Origin: Torymus aiolomorphi
Taxonomy: Eukaryota; Arthropoda; Insecta; Hymenoptera; Torymidae
Length of the DNA: 64,000 bases
Reading direction: 5' to 3'
NCBI GenBank assembly: GCA_036365515.1
Contig: CM070874.1
Location: 43,089,083-43,153,082 of the forward strand
Position numbers and translations under genes: made by a program
Shown: piece after piece, positions 36,246-45,925 of the stretch
Position numbering within the stretch: position 1 is the stretch's first letter
Layout: each line of letters begins with the position of its first letter
The notes under the pieces: model-generated
What the model saw: the letters and a program-made list of their open reading frames with translations, nothing else
What the model was told of the DNA's origin: nothing
Database searches by the model: none

Positions 36246-37088
36246 TTATCTTATTTTGGCTCGCAATAAATTTTCTCTTGCTATATTTTGCAAGTAGTTT
36301 ATTCGTGTTATGAGAGTTTCCATATAGTCCTTATAAGTAGGCGCTAGATCTTCACTTTCTATCGGCTCACTACCTGGCATTCGAGCTAAACGACCAAATA
36401 CTAATTCGAAAGGTGAGTGCCATGTTGCCTCACTTATGCCTGTGTTAAAATTAAATGTTGCTAACTCTATATAGTCATCCCAATCCGACTTATTTTCTTG
36501 CACAAAAAATTTTAAAAACTCGATAAGACTTGAATGTGATCTCTCCAAGGATCCATTTGTTTGTGGATGAAAAGCCGTAGTGTTGACTTGTTTGATTCTA
36601 AATCTTTTTGCCCCTCGTTTCATTAATTTGCTCATAAAATTAGTGCCCTGATCCGTTAAAATAACTCGCGGTGCCCCGAACACACATATGACCCTCTTAA
36701 TTAGACTGTTTGAAACGTCTATTGCTGTAGTTTGTGCTAATGGTTCCGCTATTGCAAATTTCGTAAATAAATCTTGGAAGGTTAATATATACTCATTGCC
36801 TTTATTAGATCTAAGTAATGGCCCTACAATATCCATACTAATGCGATCCATCGCATGTGCTCCAGAGTTAGTAATAATCATTGGCACACGTGTTTTTACC
36901 CTGACTAATTTTTTTAATTGACACTGCACACATTTTCGAATAAAATCCTGTACATCTTCTTTTAAATTTTCCCAGTTGTAAGCTTGTTTAATTCTTTTGT
37001 ATGACTTAGTAACTCCCCTATGTCCGCCTATTACCGAGCTGTGTGCTTCTTGCATAATGGGGTAAGTCCCTTTCCTCGAGGGGAGCAT
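36246..37088 (-). pseudogene. pol: Env retroelement integrase
   Basis: 280 codons from 37,088, overlapping the preceding frame by 70 bp, which marks a frameshift. The HHCC finger reads HSSVIGGHRG...CVQC. The core carries MDIVGPL, LTDQGTNF and NGSLERSHSS for the D, D and E residues, followed by SPFELVFGRLARMP typical of Ty3 integrases. The frame ends at 36,246, about 140 bp before the env start. The core motifs are intact, but it is unlinked from RT. Confidence 0.9.
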
Positions 37089-38480
37089 ACCTGACTATCC
37101 CTAAACACACTACCAGTTTGATGGCACTCTTAGAAAATGGATCTCTTAATTTTCTTATTACTTGTTCCCATTCTAAATTTTCTATTATTTCCGTTTTTGC
37201 TATACTTATCGACCGCGCGTCGATTTTGTTTAAGATTGGTAGTAAATTAGTACAAAGTAAACTTAAATTATTGTTTATTATGCTCAAGCCTACTCTGTTT
37301 TGCGTACGTAGTGGCATGGCTATGTCTATTTTAGAATTTGTTTTTATAACTTCTGGTATTCCTATTGTTAAATTTTTAAAACGTGGGAGCTTGTTCTGTA
37401 ATTTTAATTGCATGGCACCGTCGTCGCATGGTTCACCTTCGAATGTAACAAAATACAAATAATTATCTTTTCTCATGAATAATTTTTCACGGCAGAAAAT
37501 AGTTGAATGAGTCGGGTTTAAATTTTCCAACATAATTTCATCTTCCATCTCCCCGTTTTTTTTCGATAGTTTGTCTCTGTCCTCTTCCTCCGAGAGAAGG
37601 TTACTCTTATTCATGTTGGTCTGTGGGTCATCCCTACTTCGTGTTTCGTTCAGTATGCTATTGTCTTCCTCGCCTTCGGTTCCCGCTGATGCGGTAATAT
37701 GTTGTGCATCTCTACCGTTGACCTTTTCCTTTTCTATTACGCATTTATTTTTATCGTTTTTCGGCAGTTTTTTTTCTGCTTCAATGTTTTCTTTGTTCTG
37801 CTCACGGGCTATGCGTCCCCTCGTGACCATATTATGAACGCACTCCTCCCCTGTTTGTTCGGTGACCGCCTCTTTTTCTTGCTCTTGTTCTTTTAGTTTT
37901 TCAGCCAGGGCAGCACTTCTTGTGACAATTAATACTCGATCCACCGGATTTCGAGAGAGAGCCTCCGCTACATTCATTCTCCCTGGTCTGTATATCACCT
38001 CAAAATCATATTCGGCCAGTGTTAAACGCCACCTCATAACACGTGAATTTGGATCTTTATGTGTCTGCATCCATACTAGAGGGCGGTGGTCAGTAATTAC
38101 ATAGAATTTTCTCCCAAAAAGATAAGGTCTAAAATGTTTTATAGAAAATACCAACGCTAGTTCCTCTTTATTGAATGTATCCCATCTTCCCTCTACCTCT
38201 GATAACACACGTGAGACATATGCAACTGGTTGATCATAGCCTATTTTACCCTGAGATAAAATTTCTCCTATCGCATAACCCGATGCGTCTGTAGTTAAGT
38301 TAAAAGGTAGTTCGAAATTTGGAAAAGCTAATATAGGTTCTTTACATAATTTATCACGTAGAATTTCAAAAGCATACTGCGTATCATCGGTCCATTTAAA
38401 TTCCATTTCTTTTTTTAATAAGTTTGTGAGAGGTTTAGCTATTTTTGAAAATTGATGAATGAAGCGTCTGTAATAGCCTG
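37018..38480 (-). pseudogene. pol: Env retroelement RNase H and spacer
   Basis: The frame from 38,406 (462 codons) begins MEFKWTDDTQYAFEILR, the tethering part. It continues into RNase H with LTTDASGYAIG, FNKEELALVF, FYVITDHRPLVW and GRMNVAEALSRNPV. A charged, low-complexity spacer of about 200 residues (Glu/Lys/Asn-rich) follows before the integrase frame, which is long for Ty3 elements. A frame change at about 38,485 separates it from RT. Confidence 0.9.
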
Positions 38481-39384
38481 TTAACCTAAAAATTGTTTAA
38501 TATTTTTTGCGTTTTTTGGCACTGGATAATTCCGAACAGCTTCCAGCTTCCTTGGATCTGGCCTTACGCCCTCTGCGCTTATTAAATGCCCTAAATAAGT
38601 TACTTCTTTTTTGAAGAATTCACATTTTTCCGGTTGTACTTTTAATACCGCCTTTCGTAATTTGATGAATAATCTTTCTAATCTTTGTATGTGTTCAGAA
38701 AACGTGCGTGAGTAAACAATTACATCGTCAATAAAACAAAATAACTCCTTATTAACTAAACCCGCGAGCGCTATAGATAGTGCTCTTGAAAATTTCGCCG
38801 GCATAGTTCTTAGCCCAAAACTACCTCGATTAAAGTGATAGAGCCCACCATTTGTCACAAAAGCTGTTTTGTGGCAGTCGCGCTCATCGATTTCCAACTG
38901 ATGGTAACCTGATGCGAGATCGAACACAGAGAAGTATTTTGATCCTCCCAACTGGTCAAGTATTTCGTTAATATTTAGAAGAGGAAATTGATCATCGAGT
39001 GTTTTTTCATTTAATTTTCGATAATCAATTACCATTCTGTACTTTCAATTGCCATGTATATCTTCTTTCTTTGGTACTAAAAAACAAGGGCTAGAGTATG
39101 AAGATGTAGAAGACTCAATTATGCCATTTGCCAATAACTCTGCAATTTGTCTTTCTATCTCGTTTTTATGCACTGGTGGCAATCGAAACTGTTTTGAAGT
39201 AACTGGCACTTCATCTACGGTTGGGATAGTTAATTTTAATATAGGTGTAGCCGTTAATTTTTCACCCGGAATGTGAAAAATATCGCTAAATCTTTCTATT
39301 AATTTTGTTATCTCTGTACGCTCTTCTGACAGCAAATGTTCAAAACGTAATAAAGATTTAATCTGACCGACGCGTTCATTTGAC
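38481..39384 (-). pseudogene. pol: Env retroelement reverse transcriptase
   Basis: Two frames. 39,386-39,045 covers the N-terminal RT region (LKLTIPTVDEVPVTSKQFR, then PCFLVPKKED). After a break at about 39,040 the second frame (39,035-38,481) starts MVIDYRKLNEKT and includes FDLASGYHQLEI and FIDDVIVYS, with FIDD in the YxDD box. It ends with GHLISAEGVRPDP and VPKNAKNIKQFLG, normal for Ty3 RT. The hammerhead foldback lies just upstream. Confidence 0.9.
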
Positions 39385-39509
39385 AAAACTCTTTCTATGT
39401 TGAATATAAATTAAATTGCACTCCCGTTGTATGTGGATGGTGTTTGTATAGAATCGATTGGATGGAGGCAATGGAATGAAGTCAAAAAATTTTTTTTGAT
39501 TTCACTTGT

Positions 39510-39554
39510 TAAGCGACGTTTCGTCGGCCTGGTCTGCCGACCTCTTCAGGCTTA
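39510..39554 (-). ncRNA. Hammerhead ribozyme-like motif (minus strand)
   Basis: The mirror copy of the plus-strand motif, with the same helix I, core, helix II and GAAACGTC. The loop differs at one base (AGACCAG against AGATCAG). Transcription from either direction would yield one sense copy and one antisense copy. Confidence 0.65.
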
Positions 39555-39596
39555 TTTAGAAGTTAATGTGTATTATATGACACATTAAGTTCTAAA

Positions 39597-39641
39597 TAAG
39601 CCTGAAGAGGTCGGCAGATCAGGCCGACGAAACGTCGCTTA
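39597..39641 (+). ncRNA. Hammerhead ribozyme-like motif (plus strand)
   Basis: In order: TAAGC (helix I), CTGAAGA core, one extra G, GTCGGC (helix II), a 7-nt loop, GCCGAC, GAAAC, GTC (minimal helix III and cleavage triplet), GCTTA (helix I). The two helix I strands pair 5/5 and helix II pairs 6/6. The core fits CUGANGA...GAAA with a loopless two-pair helix III, the form described for Penelope-like elements. The unpaired G before helix II is a deviation. Confidence 0.65.
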
Positions 39642-39729
39642 ACAAGTGAAATCAAAAAAAAATTTTTGACTTCATTCCATTGCCTCCATCCAATCGATTC
39701 TATACAACCACCATCCAAAACTCTTTCTA

Positions 39730-41555
39730 CCCGACAAATTACATGTTTCTCAATTTTTAAATTTGTAGATTTCCCTTTAAGAAGTTTTTTCCACTTTTCT
39801 ATTATTTCTAAACAATCATCAATCAGATATGTGCACGATGAGTCGTCGAATGATCTGAGCTCAAAATGCGTTTTTAAATCGCGAAACATTTTGTAGTGCT
39901 CGTTAAAAAACTCATTCTTATTTATTATCTTCAACAATATTTCAATTAATATTTCTATATCTTCGGCATTATCATACAAAATACTGTAATTTGCTTGGCT
40001 TTGATTGAGTAACTTTTGTAACATTATCAATCTTTCAAAAATGAACTCCTCATTAATTCCTTGATTGTTACTTGTATTAGAATTTGTTTTATCTTTCTTT
40101 TTCTTAGAATTATCTCCAGAATTTAATTTAGCATTTATATCCAAACTTGATTCCTCTTTCCTATTTGAGTTAGAATTTTTATTTTATTCTGAATTTCTTT
40201 TCGAATTTTCGTTTGCACTCGAGTTTGTTTTAATCCAAGACGAAAAATTTTCTTTAGAGTTTGATTTCAAATTTTCTTTTGAATTTGAAAAATTTTGATT
40301 AGAATTTGGATTTGAGCTAGGATTTTTATTAGAGTTCACACTCGAGCTAGGATTTTGATAAGAATTCGCAATTGAGTTAGAATTTTGACAAGAATTTGCA
40401 TTTAAGTTAAAATTTTGATAAAAATTTGTAATTGGGTTAGCGTTTTTACAAGAATTTGTACTTGTATTGAGATTTTGACAAGAGTTTGTACTTGAGTTAG
40501 GATTTTGACAAGAATTTTTATTCCAGTTAGAATTTTGACAAGAATTTGTTCTTGCATTAGGATTTTGACAAGAGTTTGTAACTGAGTTAGAATTTTGATT
40601 TATTTTGTGATTTTCTTTTGAATTTATTAAATTAATATCTTCATTCGATTTTGATATAAAAGTAGAATTTGATTTAGAATTTTCATTTGAATTTGATCTA
40701 AAAGTAGAATTTGGTTCCGAATTTTCGTTTGAATTTAACAAACTAAATTTCACATCTCTCAAGTGGAGATTTTCGTCAGCGTTTGAGCTAACTCTAATAA
40801 TTATTTTAAAATTTTTATAAGAGTCCAATTTTAATGTGACATTTTGATTTGCAAAATTTATTTCTTTTATATTATGTAAACTTAAAATCTCTTCTGTTTC
40901 AAGTTTAGCTTGCTCCCGGTTGCTGGTGGCCGTTCTTATTCCGATAAAGTTACTTTTGACCTGTGTTGGAGTTTGGGGTTCGACGGGAAAATTTATGAGT
41001 CGAAAAACTTCCTCTTTATTCTGACTTAGAATTTTTGTTATAGCTTCAGCCGTATCTTCAGTTTTCTTTTCACTCCTATTTTTATGTTTTATAATTTCCG
41101 AGTACACTTTCTCCGCTGTATCATTCTGGTCTACTTTTTGTGCGTAATTAATGCGTTTAATAGAATTTACTAAAGTTTTTTCATTTTTTTCATAGAACGG
41201 AATAGACAAATCACCAATGATCAGTTGCTTAGTTCCATAGTCGATTTTTGTTCCTAACTGATAGAAAAAATCACTCCCTAGTAATCCATCTTCGTTTATT
41301 GGAAAATCGTTATTCACAATATGAAATTCAATGGCGAATTTAAAAAAATATAGTTTTATTTTACCTAAAGTAAAAAATGCTACTGTCTGTTATGCCTTTC
41401 AATTCCAAAATTTCATTTTTATTAATTGCTGTTTTTTCAGCTAAATTGTTCTTTTTTAACAGATTTGGTCCCGCGCCTGAATCTAATATTAAAAACATTT
41501 CTCTGTTATTACTCGGATTACTAAAGGAAATTATTGGTGATTTGCTATTTTCGCT
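39730..41555 (-). pseudogene. pro: Env retroelement protease and Asn/Ser-rich linker
   Basis: The aspartic protease active site reads LILDSGAGPNLL at about 41,480. A frameshift follows at about 41,370, then LLGSDFFYQLG (the second protease motif) near the start of the 41,317-40,184 frame. After about 120 residues the frame becomes an Asn/Ser-rich linker with roughly 10-residue repeats of the type NSCQNPNSST (about 40,270-40,610). One in-frame TAA at 40,184 interrupts it; the frame then continues (MDINAKLN...) to the RT. Upstream, pro overlaps the end of gag in another frame. Confidence 0.8.
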
Positions 41556-43267
41556 TAACCGAACGTGTCTTTGGACGACTGCGGATTGTTCTGCTTTTCG
41601 TCTGGGCGCTTTACTAAGTCCGTCTCCCGTCTCGCGCCTTGTTGACAGGGACTCTGACTGTTTCCCGCCTGTACTTGTGTATTTCTCTGACTATTGTTGT
41701 ATGCGAGTTTTCGACAGTTTATTATTTCATGTCCCTCTTTTTTACAATATCGACAAAATAATTTCATTAATTCATTATTTGAAAATGTGGCGTTCTGTCT
41801 TTGTACATATTGGTCCCCCGTATTTCGTGGAGCCTGCGCGGGTCTATCCTGTGTCCATTGTGTCGGCGCGCCCGATCCCCGCGGGTCCACCCAGGTAGGT
41901 AATGGTTGCCTATTTTGGATGTTTGGTGGTTTCCCTGTGTATTGCCAGCAGTTTAAAGCAATATGACCTCTTCTGTTACATATTTGACACGTTTCTGTAG
42001 TTTTACTATCCACTAAATATATTTTATCTTCTCTTGAAGAATTAGTTTTCTTTTCCGTAATTATTTTAATAGTGTCATTCAATTCTTCTGGCTCATAACA
42101 CGCGAAGTCCCTTTCGATTTTTATTGCTTCCGCAGTGGCCTTTTCTAAAGTTCTTGCTTCTCCCATGCGTGCTTTAATTACCCAATGTAAACCTCGAATA
42201 AAAAATGTTACCAAGTCTTTTTCCAATGCTTTTTGAGAATCTCGCGTAGATCTCTTCTCACGATGTTCTGACTCAGTAATTTCGTGTCCTATCGCACGCA
42301 CTCTATTTGAAAAAACTACTACGCTTTCATCGCGTTTTTGTTTTACGCTAGCTAGTTCCCCGTGTAGTTGGTGATACGTTTTAGCCGAACCGAAAATACT
42401 GTCGAAAAAATTCGCTATATCATTTATTGATTCAAATATCTTTTTTGCTGCACTTTTTAGTGCCTCGCCGTATAAACTTAATTTTATTAATTTTGCTAAA
42501 TCTACCTCAAATTGTTCTGGGATAATGCTACATGCTTCCCGACAGCCTTGTATAAATTGTGTTAAAGGAATATTTACTCCATTATATTTCGGAATTAATT
42601 CTAACGCGTTCTTAATTGACAACGGCCTAACTTGCCCTAGGGTACTGTTTCCGGAAAAATTATTCATCCTTTGTGACAAGTTATACTTTGGATTTATCAA
42701 ATATGTATCCGAATTAAATGGTGTGCTGTATTTAAGCTGATCGTTAGGTAAAAAAAAATTTTCGCCGTTTCCTGAACTTATTTTATTTTTTTCCTCGTCT
42801 GATGATTTCTCTAAAGATGTTTTATTGTTTTTTAATATGGAATAAAATTTTGTGTTGTCGGCCGTAATTTCTGGATTATCGAAACTTATGTTGTTGATTA
42901 TTAATTCCGATTTTGCCGTTACAGCCCCCGTGATATATTCGATAATATATTTTGGATCGATTCTTTGATTTATTAAATCTCCGAGCGCTTCAATTAAATA
43001 TTTATCTTTACAACATTCTATTATATCGTCTTTACTAACATGATCTGATAAAATTTCAATAAGTGATTCTATTCTTTTATCCTTTGTTTGCACTTCCGCG
43101 TCTAGTAAACCGCTTTCGTTACGACTTTTAAAGAAATCTAAAATATTTGTTAGCGTTTGTCCCTCTGGTAAGTTAGGTTTTAGTTTTAACACCTGTTTTA
43201 GCAGAATAGCCTCTGCTTCTTCATTACGCCTATCATCACCTTCCTTGGCTACCGACATATCATTCAA
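41555..43267 (-). CDS. gag: Env retroelement Gag
   Basis: 570 codons starting 67 bp inside the 5' LTR, uninterrupted. The central region (about residues 210-380) looks like a capsid domain (FIQGCREACSIIPEQ, then FSNRVRAIGHEI). Two CCHC zinc knuckles follow, CQICNRRGHIALNC and CRYCKKEGHEIINC, which bind genomic RNA in retroelements. The tail is Gln/Asn-rich. It would assemble the particle. Pro is read in a different frame just past the gag stop, so ribosomal frameshifting is likely. Confidence 0.9.
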   Translation of the reverse strand: MNDMSVAKEGDDRRNEEAEAILLKQVLKLKPNLPEGQTLTNILDFFKSRNESGLLDAEVQTKDKRIESLIEILSDHVSKDDIIECCKDKYLIEALGDLINQRIDPKYIIEYITGAVTAKSELIINNISFDNPEITADNTKFYSILKNNKTSLEKSSDEEKNKISSGNGENFFLPNDQLKYSTPFNSDTYLINPKYNLSQRMNNFSGNSTLGQVRPLSIKNALELIPKYNGVNIPLTQFIQGCREACSIIPEQFEVDLAKLIKLSLYGEALKSAAKKIFESINDIANFFDSIFGSAKTYHQLHGELASVKQKRDESVVVFSNRVRAIGHEITESEHREKRSTRDSQKALEKDLVTFFIRGLHWVIKARMGEARTLEKATAEAIKIERDFACYEPEELNDTIKIITEKKTNSSREDKIYLVDSKTTETCQICNRRGHIALNCWQYTGKPPNIQNRQPLPTWVDPRGSGAPTQWTQDRPAQAPRNTGDQYVQRQNATFSNNELMKLFCRYCKKEGHEIINCRKLAYNNSQRNTQVQAGNSQSPCQQGARRETDLVKRPDEKQNNPQSSKDTFG

Positions 43268-43334
43268 GCCCGCGAAACAAAAACTATCTAAGGAGGGGGA
43301 AGGTATAAATCCTTTCTAAGGAGGGGCCCCCAAT

Positions 43335-44998
43335 TGTTACGTCCGGGTTGCGTAACAATAACAATAAGAATGTTAATCTAATCGCTAAAAGCGCGTGATG
43401 AGACTTTTCCCGATTCGGACACAATGTGCATTGCTCCAGGATGGGACGGCAGGTAGGAAAATGAAACTGACACGCGGTACCCCTCGAGACAGTGTGTAGA
43501 ATTTAATGACTTACCTTAGAATGTCGAACAGCCTTGTGAGAATCTGCACGCCCGCCGTGACCCTTACAATGTCAGTGGTCAGTTGTCGCTCGGGGGTCTT
43601 GTGAGAAGAACGCAGGAGTGAGGAGTTCAGGACTATTAAGGTCACGAAAAAACTTAACACGGATTTTAATATAAACTTAACGTTTATTGTGAAATGGGCT
43701 CAACTAAGTAAAAATTATAATTGCACGAGGTGATGCGTAGTCTACGCGAGTTGGCTTCTGAGTAAGTCATACCAGGAGTCTTCGTCCCTTTTTAAAGGTA
43801 AAAAGTTGTAAATCTTTCTGCCGTCGCCTTTTTGATTTGCCTAAGTGTTGCTGCCCCGCTTTTCTCGATGATCTTTGATGATTTCGGCGGCGCACCCTTT
43901 GAGAATATTCGGCGAGTCCGGATACATAAATTATTTTAGAATACGCTACGCATATCGGGTAGGAGTGAAGGGAAAGAACAAGAAAACTGACTCTACCCAT
44001 ATAGCACTGAATATTTAAGGAATATTCCCTCAAGATTTATTTGCCATTTTCGCTATTTTCGCTAATATTCCCTCAACGTTCATAAACATGGGAGAAACCT
44101 TGAGGGAATATTCCTGCAAACCAAAATGACCGTTTTTCCATTCGAAATTTTTTAATTCGAATATTTCATTTCAATATTGTAGAAATATTCCTACAATATT
44201 ATTGGAAATATTCCTACAAGGTTATATAATAATGAGAAAAGTTAATTTATTTAAAAATAAAAAATGACACTTATACGCAGAGAAATGACCCCATTTGGTG
44301 TTATCATACGTATAAAAACACCCAAAGGGGTCATTTCTATGCTTATATGTGTCATTTTCTATTTTTAAATAAATTAACTTTTCTCATTATTATATAACCT
44401 TGTAGGAATATTTCCAATAATATTGTAGGAATATTTCTACAATATTGAAATGAAATATTCGAATTAAAAAATTTCGAATGGAAAAACGGTCATTTTGGTT
44501 TGCAGAAATATTCCCTCAAGGTTTCTCCCATGTTTATGAACGTTGAGGGAATATTAGCGAAAATAGCGAAAATGGCAAATAAATATTGGGGGAATATTCC
44601 TTAAATATTCAGTGCTATGTGGGTAGCTTGATTCAGTATTGTGCGCTGGAGTACTAATGCTTACTCCTCTAATTGGCGGCGAATCTCTGATGCTTGTGTG
44701 GATGTGCGTTTTGGTAATAAAAAACGCATAAAACTGCAGCAGGGGAGTGGGACACACTGAAGAGAGAATGAAAGAAAAACTAAAGGAAACCGCGTCTTCG
44801 TGCCTTCGTTCGAGGATCTTTTGGTATTTGTTCTTTCTGGATGGCGGCGTCTTTTTAAGTGTTCATGCGTGTCCCTTTTGTAGTGTGAGAGAATATGAAG
44901 CAAGCGGCAATGCAGCAGGTTCGTTGGGTAGAATGGAAAAAGAGGAAGAAAAACAGTGCAAACCGACAACCACATCGGCAACGTCACACGACGCGACA
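43335..44998 (-). repeat. Env retroelement 5' LTR, split by a foldback
   Basis: TGTTACGTCC at the inner end to CGACGCGACA at the outer end. It matches 24,781-25,817 with scattered substitutions and a small indel near 43,590. A 628-bp foldback at 43,996-44,623 interrupts it; without that insert it is about 1,034 bp. Confidence 0.93.
43996..44623. mobile_element. 628-bp foldback MITE with TA target duplication
   Basis: An almost perfect palindrome with ends CCCATATAGCACTGAATATT and complement. TA flanks both sides (43,994-43,995 and 44,624-44,625), with the uninterrupted LTR at 25,430 as the empty site. The arms of about 300 bp are filled with GGAATATT/AATATTCC motifs. The TA target suits Tc1/mariner-type mobilisation. 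Confidence 0.9.
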
Positions 44999-45535
44999 TT
45001 TTAAATAACTGATTCTGTTACTGTCGCACATTTGTACGCCTTCCTGTTCTACGACGTTTGCGAGTCCCCCGGCTATTTGGGTTTATGAATATTTTAAATA
45101 ATCGTCTGGCTTACTTTTGCGCATCTCCATGCTTTCCTCTTTTATGTGGACCTTGCATCCCCCGGCTAGATCAACTCGCTTACTGTTACATGCCGGCATG
45201 CGTTTCTCTTCTACGTGGATATCGGTTCCCTTGGCTACATGCATTTAAGAATTTTTTAAAGAAACAACTCGCTCACTGTCGCACGCTGCGAAACTCCATT
45301 CTTTTACATGGACCTCACATCCCCCGGCTATTTTGGTTTACGAATATCTTAAAATATCGACTGGGTTACTGCCGCACGGCTGTGTGCCTTCCTATTCTAA
45401 GACGTCTTCGTGTCCCCCGGTTACTTGGGTTTAGGAATATTTTAAATAATCGACTCGCTTACTATCGCACATATGCGTGCTTTCCTCTTTTATACGGACC
45501 TTGCATTTCCCGACTATTTGATTTTACGAAAGTAG
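44999..45535 (-). repeat. Satellite A, last block
   Basis: About six monomers in the inverted orientation, continuing the array interrupted at 24,780. Long ORFs here only reflect monomer periodicity. Confidence 0.85.
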
Positions 45536-45539
45536 TATA

Positions 45540-45632
45540 CCCCTCGCTATGGGCCGTCACAACAAACCTGACCTTGACCCCAGGCGCCAGCTGGGGTCAA
45601 GGTCAAGAAGTCCGACGACGCATAGCGAGGGG
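45540..45632. repeat. 93-bp hairpin with TCAAGGTCA motifs
   Basis: Outer arms CCCCTCGCTATG / CATAGCGAGGGG and inner arms TGACCTTGACCCCAG / CTGGGGTCAAGGTCA. TCAAGGTCA equals the monomer site bound by FTZ-F1/ERR-type nuclear receptors, but this may be coincidence in a small MITE. Confidence 0.6.
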
Positions 45633-45650
45633 CGGGGATAAAAGCGGTGC

Positions 45651-45925
45651 ACGTATGTATGTGTGTGTGTGTGTGTGTGCGCGTCCGCAAGCATATTCTG
45701 GAGAGAACACCCACACACACGCACGCGCACGCACACCCGCATGCACACGCACACAGACACACAGACATACACACGCGCACCCACACCGACGCCAGCACGC
45801 ACACGCACGCACACAGCCACACACACGCGCACACGCCGACGCCAGCATACGTACGCACGGGCACGCAAGCGCACACACACGCGCCGACACTCACACACAA
45901 ACAGACACACACACATATATAGGTG
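45651..45925. repeat. CA/TG-rich low-complexity tract
   Basis: (TG)n at about 45,655-45,680, then a long imperfect (CA)n with CACG interruptions to 45,925. Six overlapping ORFs on both strands (Cys/Val-rich or His/Thr-rich) are repeat artefacts. Confidence 0.95.

Larger units (their letters stand above)
39398..39716. mobile_element. Foldback element with two divergent hammerhead-ribozyme-like motifs
   Basis: A near-perfect palindrome (39,434-39,717) inside a 319-bp insert flanked by a 13-bp direct repeat AAAACTCTTTCTA (39,385-39,397 and 39,717-39,729). Excising it with one repeat copy rejoins the pol frame. A target duplication this long fits target-primed retrotransposition better than a DNA transposase. 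The arms share AAGCGACGTTTCGTCGGCCT. Each arm contains a hammerhead-like core, listed separately. About 36 bp at the left are unpaired. I suspect a Penelope-derived non-autonomous unit. Confidence 0.7.
24781..44998 (-). mobile_element. Large env-bearing Ty3-type retroelement (endogenous retrovirus-like), heavily interrupted
   Basis: Minus-strand element of 20.2 kb, about 12.4 kb without four later insertions. The LTRs are about 1,035 bp. Internal order is gag, protease, Asn/Ser-rich linker, RT, RNase H, integrase, env and a roughly 1.3-kb 3' tail ending in a polypurine tract. The PBS offset by two bases from the 5' LTR begins TGGGGGC, which could fit tRNA-Pro. The flanking satellite monomer is restored if it is removed (ATTT / TTTT at the two ends). 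Every coding domain carries at least one stop or frameshift except gag, so it is no longer autonomous. Confidence 0.92.
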
